From NCBI GenBank assembly GCA_002433485.1, contig DJIF01000019.1, forward strand, positions 1 to 31,406: 31,406 nt of DNA. The letters are read 5' to 3'. This DNA comes from Deltaproteobacteria bacterium UBA6601 (lineage in GTDB: Bacteria; Myxococcota_A; UBA796; UBA9615). Position numbers and translations under genes: made by a program. Numbering within the stretch: position 1 is the stretch's first letter; each line of letters opens with the position of its first letter. The notes beneath the pieces were generated by a model. That model was not told the origin of the DNA and did no database searches. It was given only the letters and a program-made list of their open reading frames with translations. This document shows positions 15,158 through 23,284 of this stretch, piece after piece.

Positions 15158-15832
15158 TCAGCTAAGCCCATTGGGATCCCAGCGCCTTGGATATGAAAAC
15201 TCGCCAACGGAGAGCATCTTAAAGGGGCGTGGTCCGCGCTTGGGGACGCGAGTGGTGTAGCCGCGAATCTTACGGCTCCGGTCGTCAAATTCGATGAACA
15301 GATAGCTGTCGTCTGGCAGGTGCGCCTGGTAATCCAACAGAATGTTTCGAAAGCCCTTGATAAAGAGCCCATCGAGCCCGGCTTGAAGCGGATAGCTCCA
15401 GGTGGTGTAGACCATTACCTTGGTGCTTGATCTGGCATCGAGCAGTTTGTAGAAGTCGCGAAAGACCTCTTCCATATTTTGGCGAAAGACCTGGGTGTGA
15501 GGCCGCTGTCCCTGGCGACCCCACTCAACCTCAGCGGTCAGCGCCAGCTTACGGTATGCACCCACGGGAAACTGCAGTCCGTCGATGCCAGCTCCTCCTG
15601 GCAACTGACCTCGCTTGATTCGGTCCTCGATGCACCAGGCTACATCCCAGAGATAAGCTGCGCTCTTGCGACGGTCGTCAGTGGCGAAGGGCGTATAGCC
15701 ACGCCGCTTGCCGAGTCGCACCAGACGAGACTTGACCGCCTTGCTCCAGCTGCTCAAGCGCTCATCCGTCTGAATGCTGCGTTCGCGCACCATGCTTGCC
15801 GCGAACTCATCAAAGAGCAACTTCAGATCCAA
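15158..15832 (-). CDS. Uncharacterised protein with PD-(D/E)XK-like residue pattern
   Basis: A 224-residue cytosolic-looking protein starts at TTG (15832-15830). The start is decided by AGGAG at 15843-15839 with six-base spacing and by the absence of a better codon. The sequence shows YLWDVAW at 60-66 (Asp63), LTAEVEWG at 98-105 (Glu101, Glu103), FRDFYKLLDAR at 124-134 and KVMVYTT at 138-144. This D...ExE...DFxKLL arrangement with alternating hydrophobic strands recalls restriction-endonuclease-like folds. The assignment is by eye and needs a profile search. It lies 77 bases upstream of the RHS gene on the same strand, so the two may be co-transcribed. It diverges from the PDZ protein at 15961. 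Confidence 0.65.
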   Translation of the reverse strand: MDLKLLFDEFAASMVRERSIQTDERLSSWSKAVKSRLVRLGKRRGYTPFATDDRRKSAAYLWDVAWCIEDRIKRGQLPGGAGIDGLQFPVGAYRKLALTAEVEWGRQGQRPHTQVFRQNMEEVFRDFYKLLDARSSTKVMVYTTWSYPLQAGLDGLFIKGFRNILLDYQAHLPDDSYLFIEFDDRSRKIRGYTTRVPKRGPRPFKMLSVGEFSYPRRWDPNGLS

Positions 15833-15960
15833 GGGGAACTCCTAGAGGGTGCGTTGGGGTCGGGGAAGCTACATGGGAGTCGAGGATCCAGCAAGCGTTG
15901 AAGCTGATGAGTCAGTGTCTCAAGCTCGAAACCGCAGGGTGGCGGCGCTATATCTAGAGG

Positions 15961-16974
15961 ATGCGTTGGTTGGCATCGGCGATGATTGTGGCGCTTACCC
16001 CTGTATTGTTTGGGCCCGGTTTGGCTGGAGCCGATGCTCCCAGAGTTAAGTGGGAGCCTGAGCAGCCGGTCCTTGAAGCCGAGCAGCCGGGCCGGATTCT
16101 AGGTGTCCTGCAAGCTCCTGCTGCGGGGCCATCGATCCAGGGCGTGACGTTGGAGTTGCTCAAGCCATCCAGTCGTGCTGAGCGGCTGCTGCCAGAGCCG
16201 TGGGTACGCTCGGCCAGCCAAGGCAGGGCATCGGTCCTGGCACATCTAACGACTGGAGCGAAGGGTAGCTTTCAGGTCGACGGTTTGGCTCCCGGTCGAT
16301 ACCTGCTGCGGTGTGCGGAGCAGGCATGGGGAAGCTGCAGCGCTGAGTTGTTCATCAGCCTTGAGCAGCCGGTGCACAGGCTGGAACTGGAGATCCGACC
16401 TCGCCGGGAGGTCAGTGGCAGGGTGCTCAATGAACAGGGCCAGCCGCTTAGCCAAATTTTTGTTTATGTGGCTGGGCTGGATCAAGGGGACGGTTTGAAT
16501 GCGATTCATTCCTTTGAAGAGCCAGCCTGGGCGCGGACCGATGCCGAGGGCCGCTTCTCGCTTCGAGATCTACCGGAAGGCCGGCTCTACCTGCAGGCGG
16601 CGCGGGAAGAACTTGGGTTCTCCGAGCTCCTTGCGTGGGAAACTGGTGAGAGTGCAGAGCTTGAGTTTCGGGTGGCCTCAAACCGCCAACGTTTTTCGAT
16701 CGCAGCCAATACCGGTCGGATTGGGGTGTCGCTGGAGTTTTCCCCCCTTGGTCCCCGCATCGCTCGGCTCGTTGATGGCCTTCCAGCGCAGAGGGGTGGT
16801 CTGCAGGTCGGGGACCTTATTACTGCGATCAATGGTCGCCCGACTCGCTTCATGAGTGCCGTGGAATTCATTGCTCGTTGTCGTGGTCCGGTAGGCGCTT
16901 CAGTTCAGCTTGATGTGCTGCGTGGCGGTAGAGCATCGAGGCTTGAGCTGGTCCGCGAGACCTTCAATCGCTGA
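15961..16974 (+). CDS. Secreted protein with carboxypeptidase-regulatory-like domains and a C-terminal PDZ
   Basis: The 337 residues begin with a signal peptide (MRWLASAMIVAL..., likely cleavage after AGADA). Two beta-sandwich domains of the carboxypeptidase regulatory-like type follow. The first is about 44-145 (GSFQVDGLAPGRYLLRC). The second is about 146-238 (VSGRVLNEQGQPL, TDAEGRFSLRDLPEGRLYL). A PDZ domain ends the protein at about 250-332 (IGVSLEF, GLPAQRGGLQVGDLITAING). PDZ domains bind C-terminal peptides, so a periplasmic or surface scaffolding role is plausible. No protease domain is present. AGAGG directly abuts the ATG, and an alternative ATG at 15982 would shorten the signal peptide. 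The next gene follows after 44 bases on the same strand. Confidence 0.82.
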   Translation: MRWLASAMIVALTPVLFGPGLAGADAPRVKWEPEQPVLEAEQPGRILGVLQAPAAGPSIQGVTLELLKPSSRAERLLPEPWVRSASQGRASVLAHLTTGAKGSFQVDGLAPGRYLLRCAEQAWGSCSAELFISLEQPVHRLELEIRPRREVSGRVLNEQGQPLSQIFVYVAGLDQGDGLNAIHSFEEPAWARTDAEGRFSLRDLPEGRLYLQAAREELGFSELLAWETGESAELEFRVASNRQRFSIAANTGRIGVSLEFSPLGPRIARLVDGLPAQRGGLQVGDLITAINGRPTRFMSAVEFIARCRGPVGASVQLDVLRGGRASRLELVRETFNR

Positions 16975-17018
16975 GCCGCTCCGCACAGCGATTGAAGCAG
17001 CGCTATCATGGTTCGCTG

Positions 17019-19076
17019 ATGAAGCCGATAAGCGCCTCCAGGCTGGGCTTGCTGCTGCTTGCTGCGGCAGCACTGCTACTGCCCTTAAACGCACTGGATA
17101 GTCCCCGGCCGCCGCCCCATGGTCTCTCTTTTGCAGCGGCGCTGCGTCTGTTCGTAGGACTTCCAGTCCTGCTATTTGTTCCTTCTTTCTTCCTCGCGCC
17201 CCTGCTGTTTCGCACCGATCTGTTCTGTGGCCGGAGCGAGGCTGATGGCGCCGACCCCAGCTGGTGGGCCTTGAGCGCAGCAGGGCTCGCTCTGGTCGTT
17301 CATTTCGTCAACTTCAACCTACTGCGGCTTTGCGGTCTCGAAATTAATAGCCTGAGCCTCAACCTCCTACTCCTGATGGAGGGGCTGCTGTGCTTTGCGT
17401 TGCTGCGCCGTCGGCACCCGGGGCTGCGGGTCGGCGCCGAGCGCCGGAGTACCCGCGCTGCTCTCTGGATTGCGGCTCTCGGCAGTCTCGCCTTCGCCAT
17501 CTGGCAACATCCACATCTGCTCCAGGATTCTTCTTGGTACTTCGATGATGAGAGCTTGAACCAGGGCCTTGAGCCTTCGCATCACCCTGGCGCGATTCGC
17601 TATCACCTTCGGGGTGGGCAGCGACTCGAGCAGGCCAGGGCCTTTACCCCGAGTGGCCAGGTCGAGACGGTCATTGTCAGTAATGAGGCTGATGGTCCCC
17701 AGTTGGTCCCTTTGTATTTCCTTGTCCACTCCCAGGTGGGTGCCAGCGCGCAGCTGGTTGTTCACCACAGTTCGGCCAAAACCCCTGGTATCTCTCCTCC
17801 CAGTGCTTTTGGCGCCATGTCGACCATTGAACAGGCCGGGAGGTGGGGCGATCATCTGGTTGAGCGCTACTGGAAGTGGGGTGCCCTGGTCCTCAGTCAA
17901 CAGGTCGAGGTGCCAGCGCGCGGCAGCACAGCGGTCGATTTGCGCCTGATTCCCCCGGCTCATGGTGGTACAGAATTTGTTGCTGCTGAGTTCCAGGTCA
18001 TTGTTCTGGCCAATCTCACAGGGGCTGAGGTCCGTGGCGAACTGCAGGAGCTGGGCATTCACTCCATGCACCCTTTTCAGATGCTTAATGTCACCGAGAA
18101 CGTGCGATGGGCTGCCGAGGTAGCCAGCACTCACATTCTTCCCGGTCACTCTCCACCGTGGGTGCAGCCGGCAAGTACCCTGCATCAGCCACCAGCATGG
18201 ACCTATCTGTACGCTCCAGCTCGAGAGCTTCTTACTGAACAGCTGGTCTCTGCTTCAGCTTTGCTGGTCCTGATCCTGCTGGCCATCGTTGTCACCGGTA
18301 TCAAGGGTCTTGAGGGCAGCCCTGGAATGTCTGATCTGCGGGTGGCGCTCGCCCTTGCCACAGTTCTCAGCTTGGGGGCTGCCCAACATGGACGCTTGAT
18401 GGTCTCGGATGGCTCCATGAATTTTCCCGACAGCCTGTTTGCCTGTGCACTGCTGATTGCCGTGGTTTCGCTGGTAGCTGGGCGGCTGCAGATCTTTGTG
18501 CTGTGGGCGATGCTGGCTGCCCTGCTCCGCTACCCGGGCGCGGTCGTAGTGCTGCTGGCAGGTCTTTCCCTGCTGGCGGTCGACCGGCAGCGTCGTCAGC
18601 AGGTCATCGCCGGTCTGATGCGCTTTGGCTTGGGCATTGCGATCTTTTGTGGGGCAATGCTCGCTACCGGGGTGCTCACCGGTATTCTGCCGACATGGCT
18701 CTATGCGCTCTATTTTGAGACCATTCCGGAGCACTTTCACAACCCTCCAGAGGACGCCCCCCGGTTGTTGCAGCGGCCGCTTTATTTCGCACGGACCTGG
18801 ATGCTGGTGGGCGGTGGAGTTGTTGCTCTGGCGATTCCATTCCGTGGCAGGTTGGCTCGAGTCAGCGCGATTACAGCTCTCCTATACTTCCCTTTCCTCG
18901 GCTTTATTCATCACCATAGTCACCATTATTTCCTGCCCTTGATCGCGTTCTGCGGAGTTGCGTGCTGCGCCTCTATTGCTGCAGATCCCAAGGACAGCAG
19001 AAGGCGCCTGTGCTCGGTACTGGCTGTAGTGTTAGCCGCTGGGTTGTTGTTCTACGCCACCGCCCACTCGCTATAG
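17019..19076 (+). CDS. Polytopic membrane protein with a large extracytoplasmic domain (GT-C-like layout)
   Basis: The predicted 685 residues start at ATG 17019. A TTG at 16992 is also in frame but has no better support. About five membrane segments occur between residues 8 and 162, followed by a soluble domain of about 250 residues (about 165-415), then six or seven further segments to the C-terminus. The first segment follows a short basic N-terminus. The soluble part contains WYFDDESLNQ, PSHHPGAIRYHLRGG and GRWGDHLVERYWKWG. Near the C-terminus is a His-rich loop, HHHSHHYF. The layout resembles GT-C glycosyltransferases or other lipid-linked-sugar membrane enzymes, but the DxD/ExD motif expected early in GT-C proteins was not identified. 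Function is unassigned. It is probably co-transcribed with the PDZ protein. Confidence 0.75.
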   Translation: MKPISASRLGLLLLAAAALLLPLNALDSPRPPPHGLSFAAALRLFVGLPVLLFVPSFFLAPLLFRTDLFCGRSEADGADPSWWALSAAGLALVVHFVNFNLLRLCGLEINSLSLNLLLLMEGLLCFALLRRRHPGLRVGAERRSTRAALWIAALGSLAFAIWQHPHLLQDSSWYFDDESLNQGLEPSHHPGAIRYHLRGGQRLEQARAFTPSGQVETVIVSNEADGPQLVPLYFLVHSQVGASAQLVVHHSSAKTPGISPPSAFGAMSTIEQAGRWGDHLVERYWKWGALVLSQQVEVPARGSTAVDLRLIPPAHGGTEFVAAEFQVIVLANLTGAEVRGELQELGIHSMHPFQMLNVTENVRWAAEVASTHILPGHSPPWVQPASTLHQPPAWTYLYAPARELLTEQLVSASALLVLILLAIVVTGIKGLEGSPGMSDLRVALALATVLSLGAAQHGRLMVSDGSMNFPDSLFACALLIAVVSLVAGRLQIFVLWAMLAALLRYPGAVVVLLAGLSLLAVDRQRRQQVIAGLMRFGLGIAIFCGAMLATGVLTGILPTWLYALYFETIPEHFHNPPEDAPRLLQRPLYFARTWMLVGGGVVALAIPFRGRLARVSAITALLYFPFLGFIHHHSHHYFLPLIAFCGVACCASIAADPKDSRRRLCSVLAVVLAAGLLFYATAHSL

Positions 19077-19110
19077 GGGGCAATGGGTCGTCTGGCAGCG
19101 GCTCAGGGAG

Positions 19111-19833
19111 TCAGTAAGCGAGCTTAACCCCTGCTATCAGCGACCATCCGGAGAAGGACAGTCCGTCCCTGCTCCACTCACCGTCCTGAAGCTGTCGGTC
19201 GACGGTTGAGTAGCGTCCCTCAACGGTCAGATACGAGTCATTGATACCGGCCTTTGCGTCGACTCGCGCCGCTCGATCCGGCTCCAGTCGATCGAGCAAG
19301 AAGCCGAGTCCGAAGAAGCCGCTCCAGCCCATCCGGTCGCCGTACCACTTTTCACCGTCGCCGCTCTCGTTTTCCCGCCACAGGGTCCAGGCGAGGCCGA
19401 TCCCGCCGTAAGGAACCACCGGCTGCTCGTGGGCGATGTCGATGCCGATCAACAGGTCAATGGAAAGGGGCAGCAGGGTCAGCATCATGCTGTCCGCCGA
19501 AGCACCGCTACCATCGGCAAACTGAGCTTTGCCGGGGAACTGCAGGAAGCCCAGACCCATGTCAATCTCTACATGGATGTAGCGACTCCATGGGATGAAA
19601 CCCATGGTCAGCTTGCTCATGAACTTGCCGTTGTCTTCATAGACCGCAGCGATATCTGGGTCTTCAAGCCAAAGGGAGCCGAATCCAAGGGAGCTACTGA
19701 ACCACTTTGGCGATTCTTCTTGAGCAGTTACCGTGTCGGTTGATGCCGCCTGAGCAGGCAGCGAACTCGCAGTAAGAAAGCCAGCAAGGGTAATGGCGAC
19801 GAAACCGCGCAGACCGCGGACAATGTGCATCAT
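19111..19833 (-). CDS. Outer-membrane beta-barrel-like protein
   Basis: The 240 residues start at ATG-ATG (19833 and 19830). A Sec signal peptide ends near SLPAQA at about 28-33. The mature part alternates short beta-strand-like stretches with Gly/aromatic residues (FSSSLGFGSLWLED, YIHVEIDMGLGFL, VPYGGIGLAWTLW, WSGFFGLGFLLDRL, SLIAGVKLAY). It ends in a Tyr, the usual terminal aromatic of outer-membrane barrels. The start is fixed by AGGAG at 19843-19839, five bases upstream. That Shine-Dalgarno overlaps the TAG stop of the preceding surface-protein gene, so translation should be coupled. It is probably inserted in the outer membrane. Whether it is a pore or an adhesin scaffold is unknown. Confidence 0.75.
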   Translation of the reverse strand: MMHIVRGLRGFVAITLAGFLTASSLPAQAASTDTVTAQEESPKWFSSSLGFGSLWLEDPDIAAVYEDNGKFMSKLTMGFIPWSRYIHVEIDMGLGFLQFPGKAQFADGSGASADSMMLTLLPLSIDLLIGIDIAHEQPVVPYGGIGLAWTLWRENESGDGEKWYGDRMGWSGFFGLGFLLDRLEPDRAARVDAKAGINDSYLTVEGRYSTVDRQLQDGEWSRDGLSFSGWSLIAGVKLAY

Positions 19834-19841
19834 GAAAGCTC

Positions 19842-21977
19842 CTATTTTCGGTCCTCGCGCCTGACCAGGCCGAGCAGAAAGAGTGCGCAGACTAGCAGGA
19901 GCGGCCGGTGGGCTGCTGCTGCGGCTAGTGAGCTCTCGCAACCACATCCGCCGACCTCGCCGGAGAGGGCGGCAGCGCCCCCAGTTACCGATGGGACCGC
20001 CGATAGGACTGCGGTTCTGGGTCCTATATTTCCTTCCCCATCCACTGCAGCGAGAGCGAAGTAGAAGGTCTGGCCGTTAGCGAGTTGCTCAATGGCTACT
20101 GAGAAGGGCAGGCCGAAGGGGATGGCGCTGTCGTCGTCGTCTCCAGCGGCGCTTCCATCGAGGACCGACAGGGGTTGGTCTATTCGCAATGGTGAGCACT
20201 GTGAGCGATTTGCATTACAGGCCTCGGGCAGGCTTAGTTCATCGAAGCTAGTCGTATCGAAATAGACCAGATAGTGGGACACATCTTCACTGGCGATAGT
20301 GTCCCAGCGTACGACGATCTGAGCGTTACCCGGAGTCACGCTGAAGTTGGTCGGAGCGTCTAGGTATCCCTTGCTGTAGGTGAATGAGGCGCGACCTACA
20401 TCTCCTTCAGCGTCGGTACAGAATACAAATACTCGCCGCGAGCCCGGGAGCAGGTCGGCGCCATTGAGTAGCTGGCGTACTGGCTCCCCCAGCGAGGCGG
20501 TACCCTGGGCGGTTGCGATGCTGCTGCCGTCGCCCGAGATGTCGCCCTCTAGAACAAAGCTGTAGTCGCAAGCTCCTGCTAGTTCCCCACCGAGTTCGAT
20601 GTCAAAGGTCACCTCAATGGATTCCAGATCCGAGGAGATGTGCGCAGGACTCACTTCCTGGATCTCAATCCAAGGCCCAGGACTCAGGACTGCGAGCGCG
20701 CCACCGGCGTCCCCACCTGTTACAGCCGCATAGGCATAGCCGTCAGCGCCACTGGCAGCAGCGAGCCCGGCCGCGGAAGAGGACAGAATCAAGGAATCAA
20801 TTTGTGCCCCAGCGGCTGTATAGAGGCTGGCAAGGTTGTTACCCAGGGCATACAGAAACAGGCTGCTGGCTTCGTCATCATCATCGTCGCCGTCTACGCT
20901 GTTTGAAGGAACCCTGCTCAACAGCAGTTCGGTGGCCGGACTTGGAGCTGTGCTGATGAGCAGTTCAAGACCAAAGGCACTGGGGTCGATGTCTCGAGGA
21001 GCTACATCGCGGGCTACACTTCCCGGCTGGGCGCTGTCGTCGTCATCACCGGCGCTGTCGTCGTCATCACCGGCGCTGTCGTCGTCATCACCGGCGCTGT
21101 CATCGTCGTCATCACCGACATCGTCGTCATCACCGACATCGTCGTCATCACCGACATCGTCGTCGTCATCACCGACATCGTCGTCGTCACCAGGGGCCTC
21201 TTCCAACTCAGTAAGGACCCAGATCTGCCCGTTGCTCAGCAACAACCAGGCTCTGTTTTGACCATCGGACACAACCGACACCACCGGGGCCGGCAGACTG
21301 GCGACGAGCTGAGAATCCAAGGCTACCAATTGGGCCGAGGTGATCACATTGAGGTCAACCAGTGCTACTGCTGCTTGTCCTCCAGCGTGGCCAACAGCAA
21401 TCAGGGTGTCAGGATCAAGTAAGGCCACATCGGCCGGAACAAAGCCCAGGTTGATCGGCCAGGAGCCCCCTATGAAGTCTGCTGCCACACCGCTGCCGTC
21501 CAGGTTGATGTGGCGAATGCTGTTGTTGATGACATCGGCGCCATAGGCACAGGTTCGTGGTGCGTCCACCGCGATGCTCCTGATATCGCCGCCGCTGGTG
21601 CCGAGGCCGATGGGGGTCTGAACTTCTGGAGCGCCGCTGGGGATCTCGCTCATATCAAAGCTCAATACATCTACTTGAGAACCGCCGACCAGCAGGGTCG
21701 GGTTCCCATCCAGTACGGCCTCGCTCAGGGTCGAAATCTGGTCTGCTGCCAGTTCGTAGGTCTGGCTTGGAGCGTCAAAGTCAGCACTATCAAACCAGGT
21801 GATGCGTGCTGGCTCGCCATTACTGGCCAGCGCAACTACCCGGTCCGCGAGCACCGCGACATCGATCGGGTTTTCCGTGATGGGCAGCTCCCTGGCCAGA
21901 TGCTCGGGGACCCCGGCCTGGGTTTGGGCGGTCAAGACCGCGGAGGCGAAGGTAAGTAAGACCAGCAGGGCTCGCAT
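19842..21977 (-). CDS. Surface protein: propeller-like region, acidic repeats, Fn3 domain and MYXO-CTERM-like tail
   Basis: The 711 residues begin with a signal peptide (MRALLVLLTFASAVLTAQTQA). Residues about 30-255 hold beta-propeller-like strands. Residues 263-316 are an acidic low-complexity block of GDDDD(D)V and GDDDD(D)SA units, followed by more propeller-like sequence that carries a second GDDDDD tract. The C-terminal third contains a fibronectin-III-like domain (APTNFSVTPGNAQIVVRW ... YFALAAVDGEGNIG). Inside it a single GDDDDSA is inserted. The C-terminus is GGCGCESS, a hydrophobic helix and VRREDRK, matching the layout of the MYXO-CTERM sorting tail. It is predicted to be exported, processed at the tail and displayed on the surface. 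It lies eight bases upstream of the outer-membrane barrel gene. Confidence 0.85.
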   Translation of the reverse strand: MRALLVLLTFASAVLTAQTQAGVPEHLARELPITENPIDVAVLADRVVALASNGEPARITWFDSADFDAPSQTYELAADQISTLSEAVLDGNPTLLVGGSQVDVLSFDMSEIPSGAPEVQTPIGLGTSGGDIRSIAVDAPRTCAYGADVINNSIRHINLDGSGVAADFIGGSWPINLGFVPADVALLDPDTLIAVGHAGGQAAVALVDLNVITSAQLVALDSQLVASLPAPVVSVVSDGQNRAWLLLSNGQIWVLTELEEAPGDDDDVGDDDDDVGDDDDVGDDDDVGDDDDDSAGDDDDSAGDDDDSAGDDDDSAQPGSVARDVAPRDIDPSAFGLELLISTAPSPATELLLSRVPSNSVDGDDDDDEASSLFLYALGNNLASLYTAAGAQIDSLILSSSAAGLAAASGADGYAYAAVTGGDAGGALAVLSPGPWIEIQEVSPAHISSDLESIEVTFDIELGGELAGACDYSFVLEGDISGDGSSIATAQGTASLGEPVRQLLNGADLLPGSRRVFVFCTDAEGDVGRASFTYSKGYLDAPTNFSVTPGNAQIVVRWDTIASEDVSHYLVYFDTTSFDELSLPEACNANRSQCSPLRIDQPLSVLDGSAAGDDDDSAIPFGLPFSVAIEQLANGQTFYFALAAVDGEGNIGPRTAVLSAVPSVTGGAAALSGEVGGCGCESSLAAAAAHRPLLLVCALFLLGLVRREDRK
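20124..20144 (-). repeat. Single GDDDDSA unit inside the Fn3 domain
   Basis: One 21-base unit encoding GDDDDSA, the same unit as in the main acidic block of this gene, sits within an Fn3-like domain loop between SVLDGSAA and IPFGLPF. Confidence 0.75.
20874..20891 (-). repeat. GDDDDD tract in the second propeller-like region
   Basis: Six codons encode GDDDDD between SNSVD and EASSLF in the same surface protein, a third acidic insertion in this gene. Codons alternate GAT and GAC, so it is not a simple copy of the main block. Confidence 0.7.
21030..21191 (-). repeat. Tandem GDDDDV / GDDDDSA coding repeat
   Basis: Eight units of 18-24 bases encode, in order, GDDDDV, GDDDDDV, GDDDDV, GDDDDV, GDDDDDSA and three GDDDDSA. 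The units are almost identical at DNA level (GTC/ATC-rich on the plus strand), as expected from slippage or unequal crossover. The product is a highly negatively charged flexible spacer that could bind cations. Confidence 0.9.
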
Positions 21978-22134
21978 GATGCTTCAATTCTAAAGCAAGA
22001 ACCCTGCCAGTACGGACATCGAGCCATGACTTCTCGGCCGGGCAGCTTTGTATTCGCGTGCTTGGGGCTCCTGGCACTCCTGTCCAAGTGCTCTGGGTTT
22101 AGTATTAGTAGCTGCCGATCGCTGGCTACGGTGT

Positions 22135-22187
22135 TGACAGTTTGTCAGCGGGGGCCAACAGCTACCCTCTTCACTGACAAAGTGACA
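22135..22187. promoter_or_regulatory. Cluster of four TGACA/TGTCA pentamers
   Basis: TGACA starts at 22135, TGTCA at 22143, TGACA at 22175 and TGACA at 22183. Each pair is stepped by exactly eight bases, the first as an inverted repeat and the second as a direct repeat. The cluster lies about 160-210 bases upstream of the surface-protein start at 21977 in a 263-base gene-poor gap. It could be a binding site cluster for a transcription factor. Chance is not excluded. Confidence 0.35.
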
Positions 22188-22240
22188 CGGCGCCTGTGCG
22201 CTGCTGGGCCGGTCAGGCAAGTGGCCCGCTCAGAGTTGAG

Positions 22241-23260
22241 TCAGTAATTTGATGGTTTGTCAGCTGAGGCGCCGTTGAGGTCGTCCCATAGCAACTCAAT
22301 AAGTTCGTCGACCGCCTGCCCAGGTAGGGCTCCCGCGCCTCTCAGCCCGGTATAGGAGAAGTCTTTCCCAAACTGACCAAAGGTGGTGCTGATGTGGTGC
22401 CATAGGCGTGCGTCTTGGCGAGGAAGGACGACCCAGGCCTTGGTGAAGCCTGCCTCGACTCGCTCCACCAGCGCCGCTGGTGCCTGTCGGTTGTAGCTCT
22501 GGGTTGCGATCGCCTTACCGTGCACCCCACGAGCAATGGAGCCTGTCTCTACCACCCACAGCGCTGGGCCGAAACGACCGCCGCGGCTGGGCATGCGCTC
22601 CATCAGCAGCGTGCGCCCGGCTCGGATCAAGCGGTCGCCCTCATTGCAGAGAGTTTGCAAGGTGGCATCCTGCTGCCAGCAACTGGGGGAAGTTTTGGCC
22701 AGGCTTCGAACCAGTCCAGCGCCCAGATGCTCGTTGTTGCGCACTGCAACCGCAGCACCATGCAAGGTGTTGACCAGCGCCAATTCCGGATCGCTTGGTC
22801 GTACTCCAGGGCTGCGCCCAAGCAGCAGGCCAAGGCGCTCGTAGAGATAGTCGTCCGGCTCCCAAGAGCCTTGCAGGTGACGCTGAACCAGCAGCACCAA
22901 CGAGCCGCCCGGCATGCTCTCAAAGCATAGGCCAGGAACCTCCTGAGCGGCCAGTGAGAGTCGCCCGGTGGTGGTTGACAGCCAGTGCACCGGGCGGTGG
23001 CTGACATGAGCCTGCAGGGCTGCGGGTAAGAGGTCGTCACCGGTGCCGGCATAGCCCAGGCACCAGATTTCTCGAGCCGTTTCGGCGACCGGACGCTCCA
23101 GCAGCACTGGCAGGCGATGCTCTCGCGCGATCATCACCCAGGTTGCATAGGGCACCCGGTCGGTGAGCAGAGCCGCGCCAACCAGGGCGTCGGCCGAACC
23201 GGCCAGAAAGACCTGTGCGGCCCCTACCGCCGGGTGATCAACATTGATATCGCGAGTCAT
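22241..23260 (-). CDS. Uncharacterised protein, possibly a diverged DHH-type phosphoesterase
   Basis: The 339 residues lack a signal peptide or membrane helix. The start at ATG 23260 is well supported by AAAGGAGAGG directly upstream. The first part has VFLAGSADALVGAALL (about 17-32) and a segment RPVHWLSTTTGRL. The last third contains ALWVVETGSIARGVHGKAI, a beta-strand rich block, and GAGALPGQAVDELIELLWDDL. The order of a DPDG-like segment, a central region and a C-terminal DHHA1-like block suggested a DHH/RecJ-like relationship. However, the DHH motif itself and the catalytic aspartates were not found, so the link is weak. It lies 24 bases downstream of the helix-hairpin-helix lipoprotein and is probably co-transcribed. 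The honest call is an unknown family. Confidence 0.6.
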   Translation of the reverse strand: MTRDINVDHPAVGAAQVFLAGSADALVGAALLTDRVPYATWVMIAREHRLPVLLERPVAETAREIWCLGYAGTGDDLLPAALQAHVSHRPVHWLSTTTGRLSLAAQEVPGLCFESMPGGSLVLLVQRHLQGSWEPDDYLYERLGLLLGRSPGVRPSDPELALVNTLHGAAVAVRNNEHLGAGLVRSLAKTSPSCWQQDATLQTLCNEGDRLIRAGRTLLMERMPSRGGRFGPALWVVETGSIARGVHGKAIATQSYNRQAPAALVERVEAGFTKAWVVLPRQDARLWHHISTTFGQFGKDFSYTGLRGAGALPGQAVDELIELLWDDLNGASADKPSNY

Positions 23261-23284
23261 CCTCTCCTTTATAGGACAGGACGA

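Noticed and set aside
22026..22247. 73-codon plus-strand frame with a hydrophobic N-terminus
   Set aside because: The start resembles a signal peptide, but there is no ribosome binding site, the rest is Cys/Arg-rich without pattern, and the frame spans the pentamer cluster. It is too weak to call.
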